Below are positions 27,772 to 36,846 of a DNA stretch of 64,000 nt, in pieces. The DNA is taken from contig MGUU01000014.1 in the NCBI GenBank assembly GCA_001800135.1, forward strand, positions 62,001 through 126,000. Direction: 5' to 3'. The position numbers were made by a program, and so were the translations under genes. This stretch comes from Elusimicrobia bacterium RIFCSPLOWO2_02_FULL_39_32. GTDB lineage: Bacteria > Elusimicrobiota > Elusimicrobia > 2-02-FULL-39-32. The notes below the pieces were generated by a model, which searched no databases, had not been told where the DNA came from, and was given only the letters and a program-made list of their open reading frames with translations. Position 1 is the stretch's first letter, and every line of letters begins with the position of its first letter.

Positions 27772-29286
27772 TTAATAACTAAAACCTTTTTTAAAATTTT
27801 CAATGGCAAGAATAATTTTTTGTTTTAAATCTTCCTCAATCACTTTTTTTTCTTTAACCATGGAAAGAATTTCCGGGACATTTTGATCTAAAAATTGAAA
27901 AAACTCTTTTTCAAACTTACCTATGGCGCTTACAGGCAGCTCATCCAAAAATCCATTCACTCCGGCAAAAATAATCAGGATCTGTTTTTCTACAGGAAGA
28001 GGCTGGTACTGATCCTGTTTAAGCAATTCCACCATTCTTTCCCCTCTGGAAAGCTGCTGTTTAGAAGCTTTATCTAAATCAGATCCAAACTGAGCAAACG
28101 CGGCTAGCTCATTATACTGGGCTAAATCTAAACGCAAACGGCCAGCCACCTGCCGCATCGCTTTAATTTGCGCGCTGCCGCCCACTCTGGATACGGAAAG
28201 CCCTACATTCACCGCAGGCCTCACTCCAGAATAAAAAAGTCCAGACTCTAAATAAATTTGACCATCCGTAATAGAAATGACATTTGTGGGAATATAGGCA
28301 GAAACATCTCCAGCTTGAGTTTCTATAATGGGAAGCGCGGTTAAAGAACCTCCTCCATTTTTTTCATTTAATTTACAGGCCCGCTCCAGCAGTCTTGAAT
28401 GGAGATAAAATACATCTCCAGGATAAGCTTCCCGTCCCGGAGGTCTGCGCAAAAGCAAAGAGATTTGACGATAAGCCTGAGCGTGCTTGGAAAGATCATC
28501 ATAAATACAAAGCGCATGTTTTCCCTGCCACAAAAATTCTTCGCCAATGGTACAGCCTGAATAAGGCGCGATATATTGCACGGGAGCAGGATCAGAAGCA
28601 GTGGCAGAAACTACAATAGTATATTCCATGGCTCCATGATCCTCTAGCTTCTGCACAACCTGGGCCACTGTGGATTGTTTCTGTCCTATCGCCACATAAA
28701 TACAAATTACATTCTGTCCTTTTTGGTTAATAATAGTGTCCACAGCAATTGCGGTTTTACCGGTTTGCCTATCCCCAATAATAAGTTCTCTTTGCCCTCG
28801 TCCAATTGGAATCATAGAATCTATGGCTTTAAGCCCTGTTTGCAAAGGCTCTTTTACAGGTTGACGTTCTACCACACCGGGCGCGATCACTTCCAAAGGC
28901 CGATCCTGATCTGATTGAATCGCTCCTTTTCCATCTATGGGTTGACCTAAAGGGTTAATGACCCGGCCGATCAAAGATTGGCCCACTGGAATACTCATGA
29001 TTTTTCCAGTGCGTTTAGCTTCATCTCCCTCCTTAATAAGATGACTCTCTCCCAATAAGACCACGCCCACGCTTTCTCTCTCTAAATTTAAAACCATCCC
29101 GGAGACGCCGTGGGGGAATTCAAGCATTTCACCAGCCATGGCATTTTCTAAACCCCAAACCCGGGCAATTCCATCCCCACTCTGAAGGACATAACCTACT
29201 TCCTTAAGTTCTGTCTTAAGGTTAAATCCCTCAATCTCTTTTTTTAAAACACTGGTAATTTCTTCAGATTTAATTGTCATATCCAA
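27772..29286 (-). CDS. atpA: ATP synthase alpha subunit
   Basis: This 504-residue regulatory nucleotide-binding subunit of F1 has the Walker A motif [18 protein letters not shown], and the Arg-finger region [10 protein letters not shown]. The length is normal. The ATG at 29286 overlaps atpH by 17 nt; an internal ATG at 29280 would shorten this slightly. Downstream comes hldD rather than atpG, only 3 nt away. Confidence 0.98.
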   Translation of the reverse strand: MDMTIKSEEITSVLKKEIEGFNLKTELKEVGYVLQSGDGIARVWGLENAMAGEMLEFPHGVSGMVLNLERESVGVVLLGESHLIKEGDEAKRTGKIMSIPVGQSLIGRVINPLGQPIDGKGAIQSDQDRPLEVIAPGVVERQPVKEPLQTGLKAIDSMIPIGRGQRELIIGDRQTGKTAIAVDTIINQKGQNVICIYVAIGQKQSTVAQVVQKLEDHGAMEYTIVVSATASDPAPVQYIAPYSGCTIGEEFLWQGKHALCIYDDLSKHAQAYRQISLLLRRPPGREAYPGDVFYLHSRLLERACKLNEKNGGGSLTALPIIETQAGDVSAYIPTNVISITDGQIYLESGLFYSGVRPAVNVGLSVSRVGGSAQIKAMRQVAGRLRLDLAQYNELAAFAQFGSDLDKASKQQLSRGERMVELLKQDQYQPLPVEKQILIIFAGVNGFLDELPVSAIGKFEKEFFQFLDQNVPEILSMVKEKKVIEEDLKQKIILAIENFKKGFSY

Positions 29287-29827
29287 ACCTCAATTTCATT
29301 CTATTTAATTGTGATTTTAAGCTATGATCCAGAACCATGTCTCCGGCTTGAATCATTAGCCCTGCTATCAGCTCAGGATGAACGCTAACTTCCAAAATAA
29401 CTTTTTTTTTAAAAATTTGAAAAAGCATCTGCTCCAGATTTTTTTTTGCTTTTTCATCCAAAAGCGCGGCAGATTTTACAACTGCTTTAACCTGATCATT
29501 TTCCTCATCCGTAAAATGATCAAAACGCATAAAAATTAAAGCAAGGAGGTTCAACCTTTTTTTAGCCAAAAGCAAATCTAAAAAACGCATTAAAACTTCT
29601 GCAAATTCATAAGGTTCAGATGAAAGAGCCTTTCTTAAAACCTTTTGCTTAAATTGGCAAGGTAAAAGAGCATGCTCCAACGCTTTAGAACACTCTTCAT
29701 TTGAACGAATGAGTTCCAGAACTTTATGCAATTGATCCTTTACTTCCTTAAAGGAATGAATTTTTTCTTCTTTTACCGCAAGAAAAAAAGCTCTTGCATA
29801 TCGTTGGGCTAAAGCGCTGTCTTTCAT
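29270..29827 (-). CDS. atpH: ATP synthase delta subunit
   Basis: This 185-residue protein begins [12 protein letters not shown], the family's typical start, and has the C-terminal segment [31 protein letters not shown] that binds the b subunit and alpha. It forms the top of the peripheral stalk. Its start is adjacent to the atpF stop, and its end overlaps atpA, which points to translational coupling. Confidence 0.95.
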   Translation of the reverse strand: MKDSALAQRYARAFFLAVKEEKIHSFKEVKDQLHKVLELIRSNEECSKALEHALLPCQFKQKVLRKALSSEPYEFAEVLMRFLDLLLAKKRLNLLALIFMRFDHFTDEENDQVKAVVKSAALLDEKAKKNLEQMLFQIFKKKVILEVSVHPELIAGLMIQAGDMVLDHSLKSQLNRMKLRFGYDN

Positions 29828-30343
29828 TTAAAAGTATGATTTCTCTTTTTTATAATCTTTTAGATCCGCTAAAAAGTCCTGCAGAAATTTTTCCTGCACT
29901 TTTTTATCCACGCTCTGCTGCAATAATTTTTCAGCCATTAAAAGAGAAATAGAACCAACTTCTTTTTTTAGATCCGCTAAAAGTTTGTCTTTTTCAAGAT
30001 TCAGTTGTTCCTTGCCTTTTTCCAGAATCTGCCTCGCCTTGGCATCTGCTGTTTTTAAGATTGTCTCCTGGATTTGAAGCCCTTTTTTCTCCGCTTCCCC
30101 TAAAAGAACTTGAGTCCTGGATTGAATCTCTGCGAGCTGAACTTCATACTCTTTTTTTAGTTTTTCCAGATCCTCTTTATTTTTCTCTGCAGCTTCAATC
30201 TCATTTTTAAGTTTAGCTTCCCTCTCATCAATTAATTTTAAGATAGGGATCCAAGCCAATTTTTTTAAGATAAAGACCATGGCTAAAAAAGTAACCACAG
30301 TCCAAAACATTAAACCAACATCTGGTTTTAATAAATTTTCCAT
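29828..30343 (-). CDS. atpF: ATP synthase b subunit
   Basis: This 171-residue peripheral-stalk subunit has one N-terminal membrane helix (about 8-27), then a long charged helical region rich in Glu, Lys and Ala that ends in the delta-binding part. The start DVGLMFWTVVTFLAMVFIL is typical. Only one b-type gene is seen, so a homodimeric stalk is likely. Confidence 0.94.
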   Translation of the reverse strand: MENLLKPDVGLMFWTVVTFLAMVFILKKLAWIPILKLIDEREAKLKNEIEAAEKNKEDLEKLKKEYEVQLAEIQSRTQVLLGEAEKKGLQIQETILKTADAKARQILEKGKEQLNLEKDKLLADLKKEVGSISLLMAEKLLQQSVDKKVQEKFLQDFLADLKDYKKEKSYF

Positions 30344-30404
30344 ATTTTTGGATCCGCTTTTTGTTTTTTATTTAAGTTCATGCATGACTCTTTAAGCGCA
30401 AACT

Positions 30405-30695
30405 TTATCTATTTGCTTCTACAGCGCTTGCAGCATGACCTTCTGTTCCAGAAGATTTTGGCAGACCTAAATTTAAGGCCACTAAAAGACAAATCACCAA
30501 TCCAAAAAAACCAAGACCTTCAATTAAAGCTGCTGGAATAATCATGGATGTTCTTAAAGCTCCTGCTGCCTCTGGCTGCCTAGCGGTGCCTTCTAAAGCC
30601 GCGCTTGCAAGCCGCGCAATTCCAAAAGCTGCAGCTAATAAACAAAGACCTGCGCCAAGACCTGCGCCCAAATAACCTAACCCTAAGTAGAGCAT
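30405..30695 (-). CDS. atpE: ATP synthase c subunit, probably proton-type
   Basis: This 96-residue hairpin of two membrane helices has the polar loop RQPEA (39-43) and the ion-carrying Glu59 in helix two (ALIEGLGFF). The Ser/Thr that follows the carboxylate in sodium-type rings is replaced by Gly60, and helix one has no Gln at the matching position, so proton coupling is inferred. A hydrophilic tail of about 15 residues after the second helix is longer than usual. Confidence 0.95.
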   Translation of the reverse strand: MLYLGLGYLGAGLGAGLCLLAAAFGIARLASAALEGTARQPEAAGALRTSMIIPAALIEGLGFFGLVICLLVALNLGLPKSSGTEGHAASAVEANR

Positions 30696-30717
30696 TGTTT
30701 TACTTCCTCCTTATCAT

Positions 30718-31488
30718 TTAATGTTCTGGATGTATAGCAGCGCCCACAAAAAGCGCTGTTAAAAATGTAAAAATAAAAGCTTGTAAAGGAACCACAATCG
30801 CCAATTCAAGCAAATAGATAAATAAAGACATGACAATAGAAAAAGGAGCGGTGGACAACCCTACCCAAGGATTGATCGCGCCAAAAATAAAAATAAGCCC
30901 TAAAAAAGCCAAAACCACAATATGGCCTGCGATCATGTTCATAAAAAGACGGATACAAAGCGCGAATGTTTTGGTAAGGAATCCTATTAGTTCAACTGGA
31001 ATCATTAAAGGAAGAAGCCAGACAGGAAGTCCATGAGGCACAATACTTTTAAGATAATGCTTGACTCCCTGCTGCCTGATGCCTGCCAAATGAATCAGAC
31101 AAAAAGTGCATAAAGAGAGCGTGGCAGTTACAGCGATATTGCCTGTGGGGCAAGCGGCTCCGGGAATAAGTCCTAAAAGATTACAAACCAAAATAAAAAA
31201 GAATAAGGTTAAAAAGTAGTGTAGATAGTTTTTGCCTTCCTTGCCTAAAGCAGGCAAAACCACTTCATCTCGGATAAATTGCACAATCGCCTCAATACAT
31301 ATTTTCACTCTGCGAGAGGCTTGAGCGGAACCGTATTTTAAAAAAAGGAAAAGAGAGATGAGTAAAAAAGAAGATATCCACATCATTAAAAGATGTTTGC
31401 TTAAAACTAAAGGAACATTCCCAATAAAAAACAGAGATTTAAAAGAATGGTCTAAAATGTGGTGCTCTAAAATTGTTTTAAAATCCAT
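30718..31488 (-). CDS. atpB: ATP synthase a subunit
   Basis: This 256-residue multi-helix protein forms the ion half-channels. The essential Arg of helix four/five lies in LCIRLFMNMIAGH, and the C-terminal helix has VPLQAFIFTFLTALF, both typical. Its start overlaps the atpI-like gene by 11 nt. Confidence 0.95.
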   Translation of the reverse strand: MDFKTILEHHILDHSFKSLFFIGNVPLVLSKHLLMMWISSFLLISLFLFLKYGSAQASRRVKICIEAIVQFIRDEVVLPALGKEGKNYLHYFLTLFFFILVCNLLGLIPGAACPTGNIAVTATLSLCTFCLIHLAGIRQQGVKHYLKSIVPHGLPVWLLPLMIPVELIGFLTKTFALCIRLFMNMIAGHIVVLAFLGLIFIFGAINPWVGLSTAPFSIVMSLFIYLLELAIVVPLQAFIFTFLTALFVGAAIHPEH

Positions 31489-31882
31489 AGCGATGATTCA
31501 ATCTGTGGTCGCCGCAAACATTTTTAAGGATCAGAGTAATCCCTAAACCTGTAAACAAAAAAGTAAATAACACCAAACCTATAAGCGCAAAAACTAAATC
31601 AAAATCTTGATTTTTAAAAATAAAAAAAGCAGTGAATCCAAGAACCAACATTTTCCAAGCCAGGTTACTGAAAAAAACTCCAAAGAACATTGCATTCGAC
31701 TTTTTCCATGCGACATTTAAAGAGAGAAAAGAAGCGATTCCATTGAAACAGGAAAGAACTGCCGCCAGCATTAAACTATTTTGAATGGGAAGGCTGAGCT
31801 GAAAGTTCTTGAAACCAAAAATTAGCAAAAAAGCTATGAGAATAAATAAAATAATGCCATGAATCACTTTAATTTGAATCAT
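31478..31882 (-). CDS. Small membrane protein, ATP synthase protein I-like
   Basis: This 134-residue protein has four predicted membrane helices and charged short loops, the layout of AtpI/UncI proteins that sit at the head of atp operons and help c-ring assembly. Sequence resemblance alone is weak; the assignment rests on topology and position between the AtpZ-like gene and atpB, with overlaps at both ends (14 nt and 11 nt). Confidence 0.65.
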   Translation of the reverse strand: MIQIKVIHGIILFILIAFLLIFGFKNFQLSLPIQNSLMLAAVLSCFNGIASFLSLNVAWKKSNAMFFGVFFSNLAWKMLVLGFTAFFIFKNQDFDLVFALIGLVLFTFLFTGLGITLILKNVCGDHRLNHRYGF

Positions 31883-32090
31883 TTTTACCTTCGTTTTTAA
31901 ATTGACTGATCAACTGATAAAGACCAATGAAAAGGCCTAAAAAACCACCAACCAATGTAAGCCACGGAAGACAATTAAATTTTTTGTCCAGCCAATAGCC
32001 TATGAAAAAACAAATGAGAATTGTTCCTGCCAGCTCTAATCCCACTCCCAAATAGCTCAAGGAACTTGAAGGCCCAAACCAATTTTTCAT
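31869..32090 (-). CDS. AtpZ-like small membrane protein (ATP synthase gene 1 type)
   Basis: This 73-residue protein with two membrane helices has LGVGLELAGTILICFFIGYWLDKK and GGFLGLFIGLYQLI, matching the AtpZ/F0F1-ATPase subunit family. That family is found first in many atp operons and is thought to form a cation transporter with AtpI. It is the first gene of this operon, with a likely promoter just upstream at 32137-32165. Confidence 0.8.
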   Translation of the reverse strand: MKNWFGPSSSLSYLGVGLELAGTILICFFIGYWLDKKFNCLPWLTLVGGFLGLFIGLYQLISQFKNEGKNDSN

Positions 32091-32136
32091 TGAATTTCAG
32101 TTTTCATGAAATTTGAGAGGAAAGACTAAGTTTTTT

Positions 32137-32165
32137 ATTTTACAAAAATGAACTTAAGAATTCAA
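32137..32165 (-). promoter_or_regulatory. Probable promoter of the ATP synthase operon
   Basis: On the minus strand, TTGAAT (32160-32165) and TAAAAT (32137-32142) are 17 nt apart, matching sigma70 elements at 4/6 and 5/6 positions. The site is about 47 nt upstream of the AtpZ-like start codon. It is moderate rather than strong. Transcription could also read through from the glycosyltransferase gene upstream. Confidence 0.45.
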
Positions 32166-32182
32166 ATAAATTCAGCAAGTGG

Positions 32183-33340
32183 TTAAGAAATTAAATTTTT
32201 CTTTTTTAACTCTTGCAAATAAAAAGATTCCAGACGCTTTGCAATTAAGCTTGCTTCAAAATTTTCTTCTGCCCTTTGCCTTGCGCACTCACCCATTTCT
32301 AAACGTAAAAATTTTTTTTCGCATAATAATTTTAAAACTTCAGCATATTTCTTCCAATCGTTCTGCGGCGCCACAAAACCGCATTCTTTAGTCAGGAGTT
32401 CAGCCTGAGCATTGCGAATGTGGGAAAAATGAGAAACCACAGGCTTTCCATGGATCATGGCTTCAGCAATGACGCAGCCAAAGGTTTCACCGTCTAATCT
32501 TGCATGGGCTAAAACATCAATCGTATTATAAAACTTGCTTAAAAATAAATCAGAGATCTCTGGTTCCAAAAAAAGAATTCTTCTAATGCCCATTTTTTTT
32601 GAGTCCTCTTTCATTTTGGGCGGCGCGGAAAGAACTAAAAATAGGGTCTGGTCTGTTTCAATCTGTTTATAAGCTCCCAGAGAAATTGGATCATAAATGT
32701 CATCTGCATTTCTGCCAATTCTTCCCAATACAAAACAATCCTTTTCAATCTTCAATTCTTTTCTTAAATTCTCTTTTGTCTGCGGCTTTTCTACAGGGCA
32801 GTAAAGCACATCACAACGCGGGTCTTCTTTAGACCAGCTTTGCGTAGCCTCTTTCAGCCAATAGGAAGGAAACAAAATCTTATTTAATTTATATTGAAAG
32901 TAAGACTCATCTCTAAAACCAAAAACATTAATGGTAAATAAAAGCGGTATTTGGTCAATCACTTTAGGATGGTTAAAAGGCCGGGACATAAGACCGCTAT
33001 GATGCACATGCAAAATATGAGGAGAAATTTTTCTCATGATTTTAGCTAAAGTAAAATCAGTATAAAGAATGACTCTCTCCTCTCCCAATACTTTTATAAA
33101 TTCTGGAACCCGGGCATGCAAATAATGATTTTGTTGTTTGCGCGCAAGGGCTGCTTTTGATCCAAAAAAAGCTTTTACATGATCTGAAAAGAGCCGATGC
33201 AAAGGAACCGGATAATATGGGGCTAGAGCGTAAATTTCAAAAAGATCTTTATTCAGATATTTACACAAAAGCTGCATCTCTTTTTCCGTGCCGCCTAAAC
33301 CCAGCTGATTAGAATGATGAACAATCCGAATTTTATTCAT
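32183..33340 (-). CDS. GT4-family glycosyltransferase
   Basis: This 385-residue GT-B enzyme opens with RIVHHSNQLGLGGTEKEMQLL, the Gly-rich GGTE loop of GT4 enzymes. It continues with ILHVHHSGL and LGRIGRNADDIYDP before the donor-binding half (FGCVIAEAMIHGKPVVSH, with the catalytic-type Glu). It should add a sugar to a lipid-linked glycan in the cytoplasm. It is divergent from the polyamine operon and lies just upstream of the atp operon on the same strand. Confidence 0.88.
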   Translation of the reverse strand: MNKIRIVHHSNQLGLGGTEKEMQLLCKYLNKDLFEIYALAPYYPVPLHRLFSDHVKAFFGSKAALARKQQNHYLHARVPEFIKVLGEERVILYTDFTLAKIMRKISPHILHVHHSGLMSRPFNHPKVIDQIPLLFTINVFGFRDESYFQYKLNKILFPSYWLKEATQSWSKEDPRCDVLYCPVEKPQTKENLRKELKIEKDCFVLGRIGRNADDIYDPISLGAYKQIETDQTLFLVLSAPPKMKEDSKKMGIRRILFLEPEISDLFLSKFYNTIDVLAHARLDGETFGCVIAEAMIHGKPVVSHFSHIRNAQAELLTKECGFVAPQNDWKKYAEVLKLLCEKKFLRLEMGECARQRAEENFEASLIAKRLESFYLQELKKKNLIS

Positions 33341-33442
33341 AAAACCTTTAAAATTTTACAATATCTGACTTTCAATTACCGCAAATTTCGGATTTAAAAA
33401 AACTGTATGCAATTTATTTTATCTGATTGTTTTCAAAATCGC

Positions 33443-33470
33443 TTGACAGATTTATAAAAACATCTATAAT
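33443..33470 (+). promoter_or_regulatory. Consensus sigma70 promoter of the polyamine operon
   Basis: TTGACA at 33443-33448 and TATAAT at 33465-33470 match consensus exactly, with a 16-nt spacer. The expected transcription start (near 33477) is only about 8 nt before the speH ATG, and no Shine-Dalgarno site is visible, so the mRNA would be nearly leaderless. Confidence 0.8.
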
Positions 33471-33484
33471 GAGTAGTCACCAAA

Positions 33485-33871
33485 ATGAAATGTTTAGGAC
33501 GACATCTCTTAGTTGAATATTATTCATGCAATCCAAAAATTTTAATGGATGTAAGCCGCATTGAAGATTTGCTGGTAGGGGCCGCAAAATACGCAAAAGC
33601 TCACATTGTAGATGTTGTTTTTCATACTTTTAATCCTCATGGCGTTTCCGGCGTAGTAGTGGTAGAAGAATCACACCTTGCCATTCATACCTGGCCAGAA
33701 CATAAGTTTGCCTCTGTGGATATTTATACCTGCGGAGACAGTATTGACCCTTGGCAAGCTTATAAATACCTGTTAAAAGGGCTAAAAGCTAAACACTCCA
33801 CAGCAACGGAAATGAAACGGGGAGTGCTGCATACTAAAAAAGATAAAAAAAGTATTTATTTAAAAACTTAA
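33485..33871 (+). CDS. speH: S-adenosylmethionine decarboxylase proenzyme
   Basis: This 128-residue prokaryotic AdoMet decarboxylase self-cleaves between Glu62 and Ser63 (EESHLAIHTWPEH) to form a pyruvoyl group; His68 and Cys83 are the processing and catalytic residues. It makes decarboxylated AdoMet, the aminopropyl donor for the enzyme encoded 6 nt downstream. Length is normal for the class 1b form. The strong promoter at 33443 suggests high expression. Confidence 0.95.
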   Translation: MKCLGRHLLVEYYSCNPKILMDVSRIEDLLVGAAKYAKAHIVDVVFHTFNPHGVSGVVVVEESHLAIHTWPEHKFASVDIYTCGDSIDPWQAYKYLLKGLKAKHSTATEMKRGVLHTKKDKKSIYLKT

Positions 33872-33877
33872 ACTAAA

Positions 33878-34813
33878 ATGACTCATCCTCATGACCATTC
33901 GTCCAATCATTACTTTAAAGAGTGGTTAACACCCCATGAAGTTCATAGTCATCACTTAAAAAAAATCCTTGTTAAGAAAAAAACAAAATTCCAAAATGCG
34001 ATGGTAAGCGATACCTATTCTTTTGGCCGAGTCCTGATTTTAGATGGGGAAATGCAATCCGCCCAGTTGGATGAATTTATCTATCACGAGGCTCTGATCC
34101 ATCCCTCGCTCACAAGCCACCCTCAGCCAAAAACCGCGTTAATCTTAGGCGGCGGCGAAGGAGCCACGATCAGAGAAATCCTTAAACACCCGACCATTGA
34201 AAAAAACGCCATGGTTGACATTGACTCGGAAGTAATCGCTTTTTGCAAAAAATATTTAAAAACCTGGCACCAAGGGTCGTTTGAAAACCCAAAAACAGAA
34301 ATCGTGATTGGAGACGCAAAAAAATTTATTGAAGATTCAAAAAATAAGTTTGACATTATTATTTCCGACCTCCCTTCTCCCATGGAAAAAGGGCCGGCTT
34401 CTCAACTCTACACCATAGAATTCTATAAAACTTTAAGTTCAAGACTAAACTCAAATGGAATTTTTACGCTTCAGGCTGGGTCCGGAAACTTATTGCAGCT
34501 TGAGCTTCATCTTAAACTCTATAACACTCTTAAAAAAATATTCCCGTTGGTTCGTTCTTATTCAGCTTTTATTCCTTCTTTTGACGTGCCTTGGTCGTTT
34601 TTATTCTGCGGCAATTCTCTAAAGCGCGACCCTTTTAAAATTTCAGCAAAAGAAATAGATGCGCGCCTTAAAGCAAGAAACATAAAATCATTAAAATTCT
34701 ATGACGGCATGACCCATGAAGGACTTTTTAGAATTCCCAAATATTTGAGGACTGCGTTAGAAAAAGAAAAAGGGGAGATCTCCCTTAAAAAACCAGTTTA
34801 CTTTTATAAATAA
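33878..34813 (+). CDS. speE: Polyamine aminopropyltransferase (spermidine synthase family)
   Basis: This 311-residue protein has the nucleotide-binding GGGEGA at 91-96, DID at 114-116 for the donor, and DLPSPMEKGPASQLY at 164-178. In typical spermidine synthases the last block is DxxDP; here the first Asp164 is kept, but the second acidic residue is Ser167, which may change amine choice. The sequence after it (GPASQLYT) is nearer the thermospermine/agmatine branch. Product is therefore uncertain: spermidine, aminopropylagmatine or another triamine. It lies between speH and a decarboxylase in one operon. Confidence 0.9.
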   Translation: MTHPHDHSSNHYFKEWLTPHEVHSHHLKKILVKKKTKFQNAMVSDTYSFGRVLILDGEMQSAQLDEFIYHEALIHPSLTSHPQPKTALILGGGEGATIREILKHPTIEKNAMVDIDSEVIAFCKKYLKTWHQGSFENPKTEIVIGDAKKFIEDSKNKFDIIISDLPSPMEKGPASQLYTIEFYKTLSSRLNSNGIFTLQAGSGNLLQLELHLKLYNTLKKIFPLVRSYSAFIPSFDVPWSFLFCGNSLKRDPFKISAKEIDARLKARNIKSLKFYDGMTHEGLFRIPKYLRTALEKEKGEISLKKPVYFYK

Positions 34814-34837
34814 GTTTAGTATTAATACTCTTTCTAA

Positions 34838-36292
34838 ATGAATAAACAAGCGCAAGCGCCTATCTTTGAAACTTTGCTCGCTCGGGCAAAAAGAAAGGTA
34901 ACCTCCTTTCACACGCCCGGACATAAAAACGGCAAAGGTCTGGATAAAAAACTAAAAGAATTTACCGGCAAATCCGCCTATTATTTTGACGTAACTGTTT
35001 TCCCAGAAGTGGATTCTTTGCACGACCCGGTGAGTTCCATTAAAAAAGCTCAAAGCTTAATGGCAGATGCCTATGGAGTTAAAAATTCATTTTTCTTAGT
35101 CAATGGCTCAACTGTTGGCAATCAGGCCATGCTGCTTTCCGCCTGTAACCCGGGAGATTCTGTGATTGTTTCTAGGAACGCTCATAAATCTATTCTTGCC
35201 GGCATTATTCTTTCTGGGGTCTGGCCCATCTGGCTGCAGCCAAAAGTAGATCAAAATTTAGATATTCTTTTTGAGCCCCAGCCAGAACAGATTGAAGCAG
35301 CTCTCAACCAATTTCCAGAAGCTAAGGCGGTTTTTATCACCAGCCCCACCTATAATGGAGTCACAGCGGACTTAGTTAAAATTTCTGAAATTGTGCATCG
35401 TCACGGAAAATTTTTGCTGGTAGATGAAGCCCATGGACCTCATTTAAAATTTCATGAAGATTTGCCCATTTCAGCTGTGGAAGCAGGCGCGGATCTCTGC
35501 GTGCAATCCACTCATAAAGTTCTTTCCGCGCTTTCCCAAGGCTCTGTCTTGCATTTTAATTCAGAAATTCTAGATATTAACCGGGTTAAAAAAGTGATCT
35601 CCATGCTGCAGACCACAAGCCCCAATTACCTGATCCTCGCCTCCATTGACTTAGCCCGCAGACAAGCGATTCAAAATGGGGAAAAAATATTAGAGAGGGT
35701 GATTCGCATTGCAGAATATGCCAGAAAAAAACTAAACCAAACGCGTCATTTCTTTTCCTTTACCAGAAAAGAAATTCAAGCCAGAAGCTATGACCTGGAT
35801 GTGACCAAACTAACCATCAATGTAACTAAGAGCGGACTCTCTGGCCAGGAAATTGATGCTATCCTCTCTAAAGAATATAACATTCAAGTGGATGCCGCAG
35901 ACCTTTTTAATTTGATAGCGATCCTTGGCACTGGAACAGATAAAACGGACATAGACCATTTAGTTAAGACTTTGGAAGAAATTGATTCTAAATACCGAGG
36001 CACAGCAAAAAACTGGACTTTGCAGATTCCATCCCTTTCCACAGAAATGGTGATGATGCCTCGGGAAGTGTTTCTTTCCAAAAAAACTAAAAGGGTTCCT
36101 CTTTCAAAAGCAGCAGGGCATATCTCAGCGCAAACCCTGACGCCCTACCCTCCTGGAATTCCTGTTTTAATACCCGGGGAAAGAATCACAGAAGAAATTT
36201 GCAACTACCTGACCAATCTATCTGAAAAAGAGTTGAGGGTCTCTGGACAGGAAACAGATACTTTAAGAACCATTAAAGTGGTGACTGTATAA
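34838..36292 (+). CDS. PLP-dependent Arg/Orn/Lys decarboxylase
   Basis: This 484-residue fold-type I decarboxylase is of the short biosynthetic form (Bacillus SpeA/YaaO-like). HTPGHKNGKG lies at its start, DEAHG near 196-200 has the cofactor-binding Asp, and STHKVLSALSQG contains the PLP-binding Lys227. It supplies agmatine, putrescine or cadaverine for the aminopropyltransferase next door. Which amino acid is used cannot be read safely. No agmatinase or agmatine deiminase is in the window. It follows speE by 24 nt. Confidence 0.9.
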   Translation: MNKQAQAPIFETLLARAKRKVTSFHTPGHKNGKGLDKKLKEFTGKSAYYFDVTVFPEVDSLHDPVSSIKKAQSLMADAYGVKNSFFLVNGSTVGNQAMLLSACNPGDSVIVSRNAHKSILAGIILSGVWPIWLQPKVDQNLDILFEPQPEQIEAALNQFPEAKAVFITSPTYNGVTADLVKISEIVHRHGKFLLVDEAHGPHLKFHEDLPISAVEAGADLCVQSTHKVLSALSQGSVLHFNSEILDINRVKKVISMLQTTSPNYLILASIDLARRQAIQNGEKILERVIRIAEYARKKLNQTRHFFSFTRKEIQARSYDLDVTKLTINVTKSGLSGQEIDAILSKEYNIQVDAADLFNLIAILGTGTDKTDIDHLVKTLEEIDSKYRGTAKNWTLQIPSLSTEMVMMPREVFLSKKTKRVPLSKAAGHISAQTLTPYPPGIPVLIPGERITEEICNYLTNLSEKELRVSGQETDTLRTIKVVTV

Positions 36293-36326
36293 TTTTTACA
36301 CATAAAGAATAGGAAGGAGAAAATCC

Positions 36327-36749
36327 ATGAGCAAAACAAAAAAGAAAAAAGTTTCCAAATCAAGCAAAAAAAAATTAGAGAAAAAAAACTCTAAAAAAAC
36401 ATTCAAACCTCAAAAAGGGACTAAAAACTTTTCAGAACTACTGAGCCGTAAAAGGGAAGAGATTTTACAAACCGTAAAGCAAAAAGAAATGGATCTAAGC
36501 TCTGGAGAAATTGGGGATGAAGCTGATGTTGCCAGCCAAACTTTTGAAAGGGAAATGATGTATGAGATGACCAATGGGGAGCGCATGGTTTTAGATGACA
36601 TAGAAGCCAGTTTAAGAAAAATAGAAAGAAACGAATTTGGAACCTGTGAATCCTGCAAAAAAAAGATATCCAATCAAAGATTGCGCGCCATGCCCTGGGC
36701 GCGTTACTGTATTGGCTGCCAATCTAAGGCAGAATCCCCAAGAGCTTAA
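36327..36749 (+). CDS. dksA: DksA/TraR-type zinc-finger protein
   Basis: This 140-residue protein has a Lys-rich N-terminal tail of about 35 residues, then the coiled-coil part with GEIGDEADVASQTFEREM and a four-cysteine zinc finger (CESCKKK ... CIGCQ). DksA proteins bind the RNA polymerase secondary channel and modify initiation, often with ppGpp. A strong AGGAAGGAG ribosome site sits 6 nt before the ATG, and a TATAAT at 36288-36293 may be part of its promoter. The Lys-rich tail is an extension over the E. coli protein. Confidence 0.88.
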   Translation: MSKTKKKKVSKSSKKKLEKKNSKKTFKPQKGTKNFSELLSRKREEILQTVKQKEMDLSSGEIGDEADVASQTFEREMMYEMTNGERMVLDDIEASLRKIERNEFGTCESCKKKISNQRLRAMPWARYCIGCQSKAESPRA

Positions 36750-36846
36750 AAGCAGGCGATTCATGAAAACGATCCTTAAGTACCAGCTGATCTGATTAAA
36801 GTCCGAATAGTTTTTATTTATTGAACTGGCGCACATCCCATAGAAG

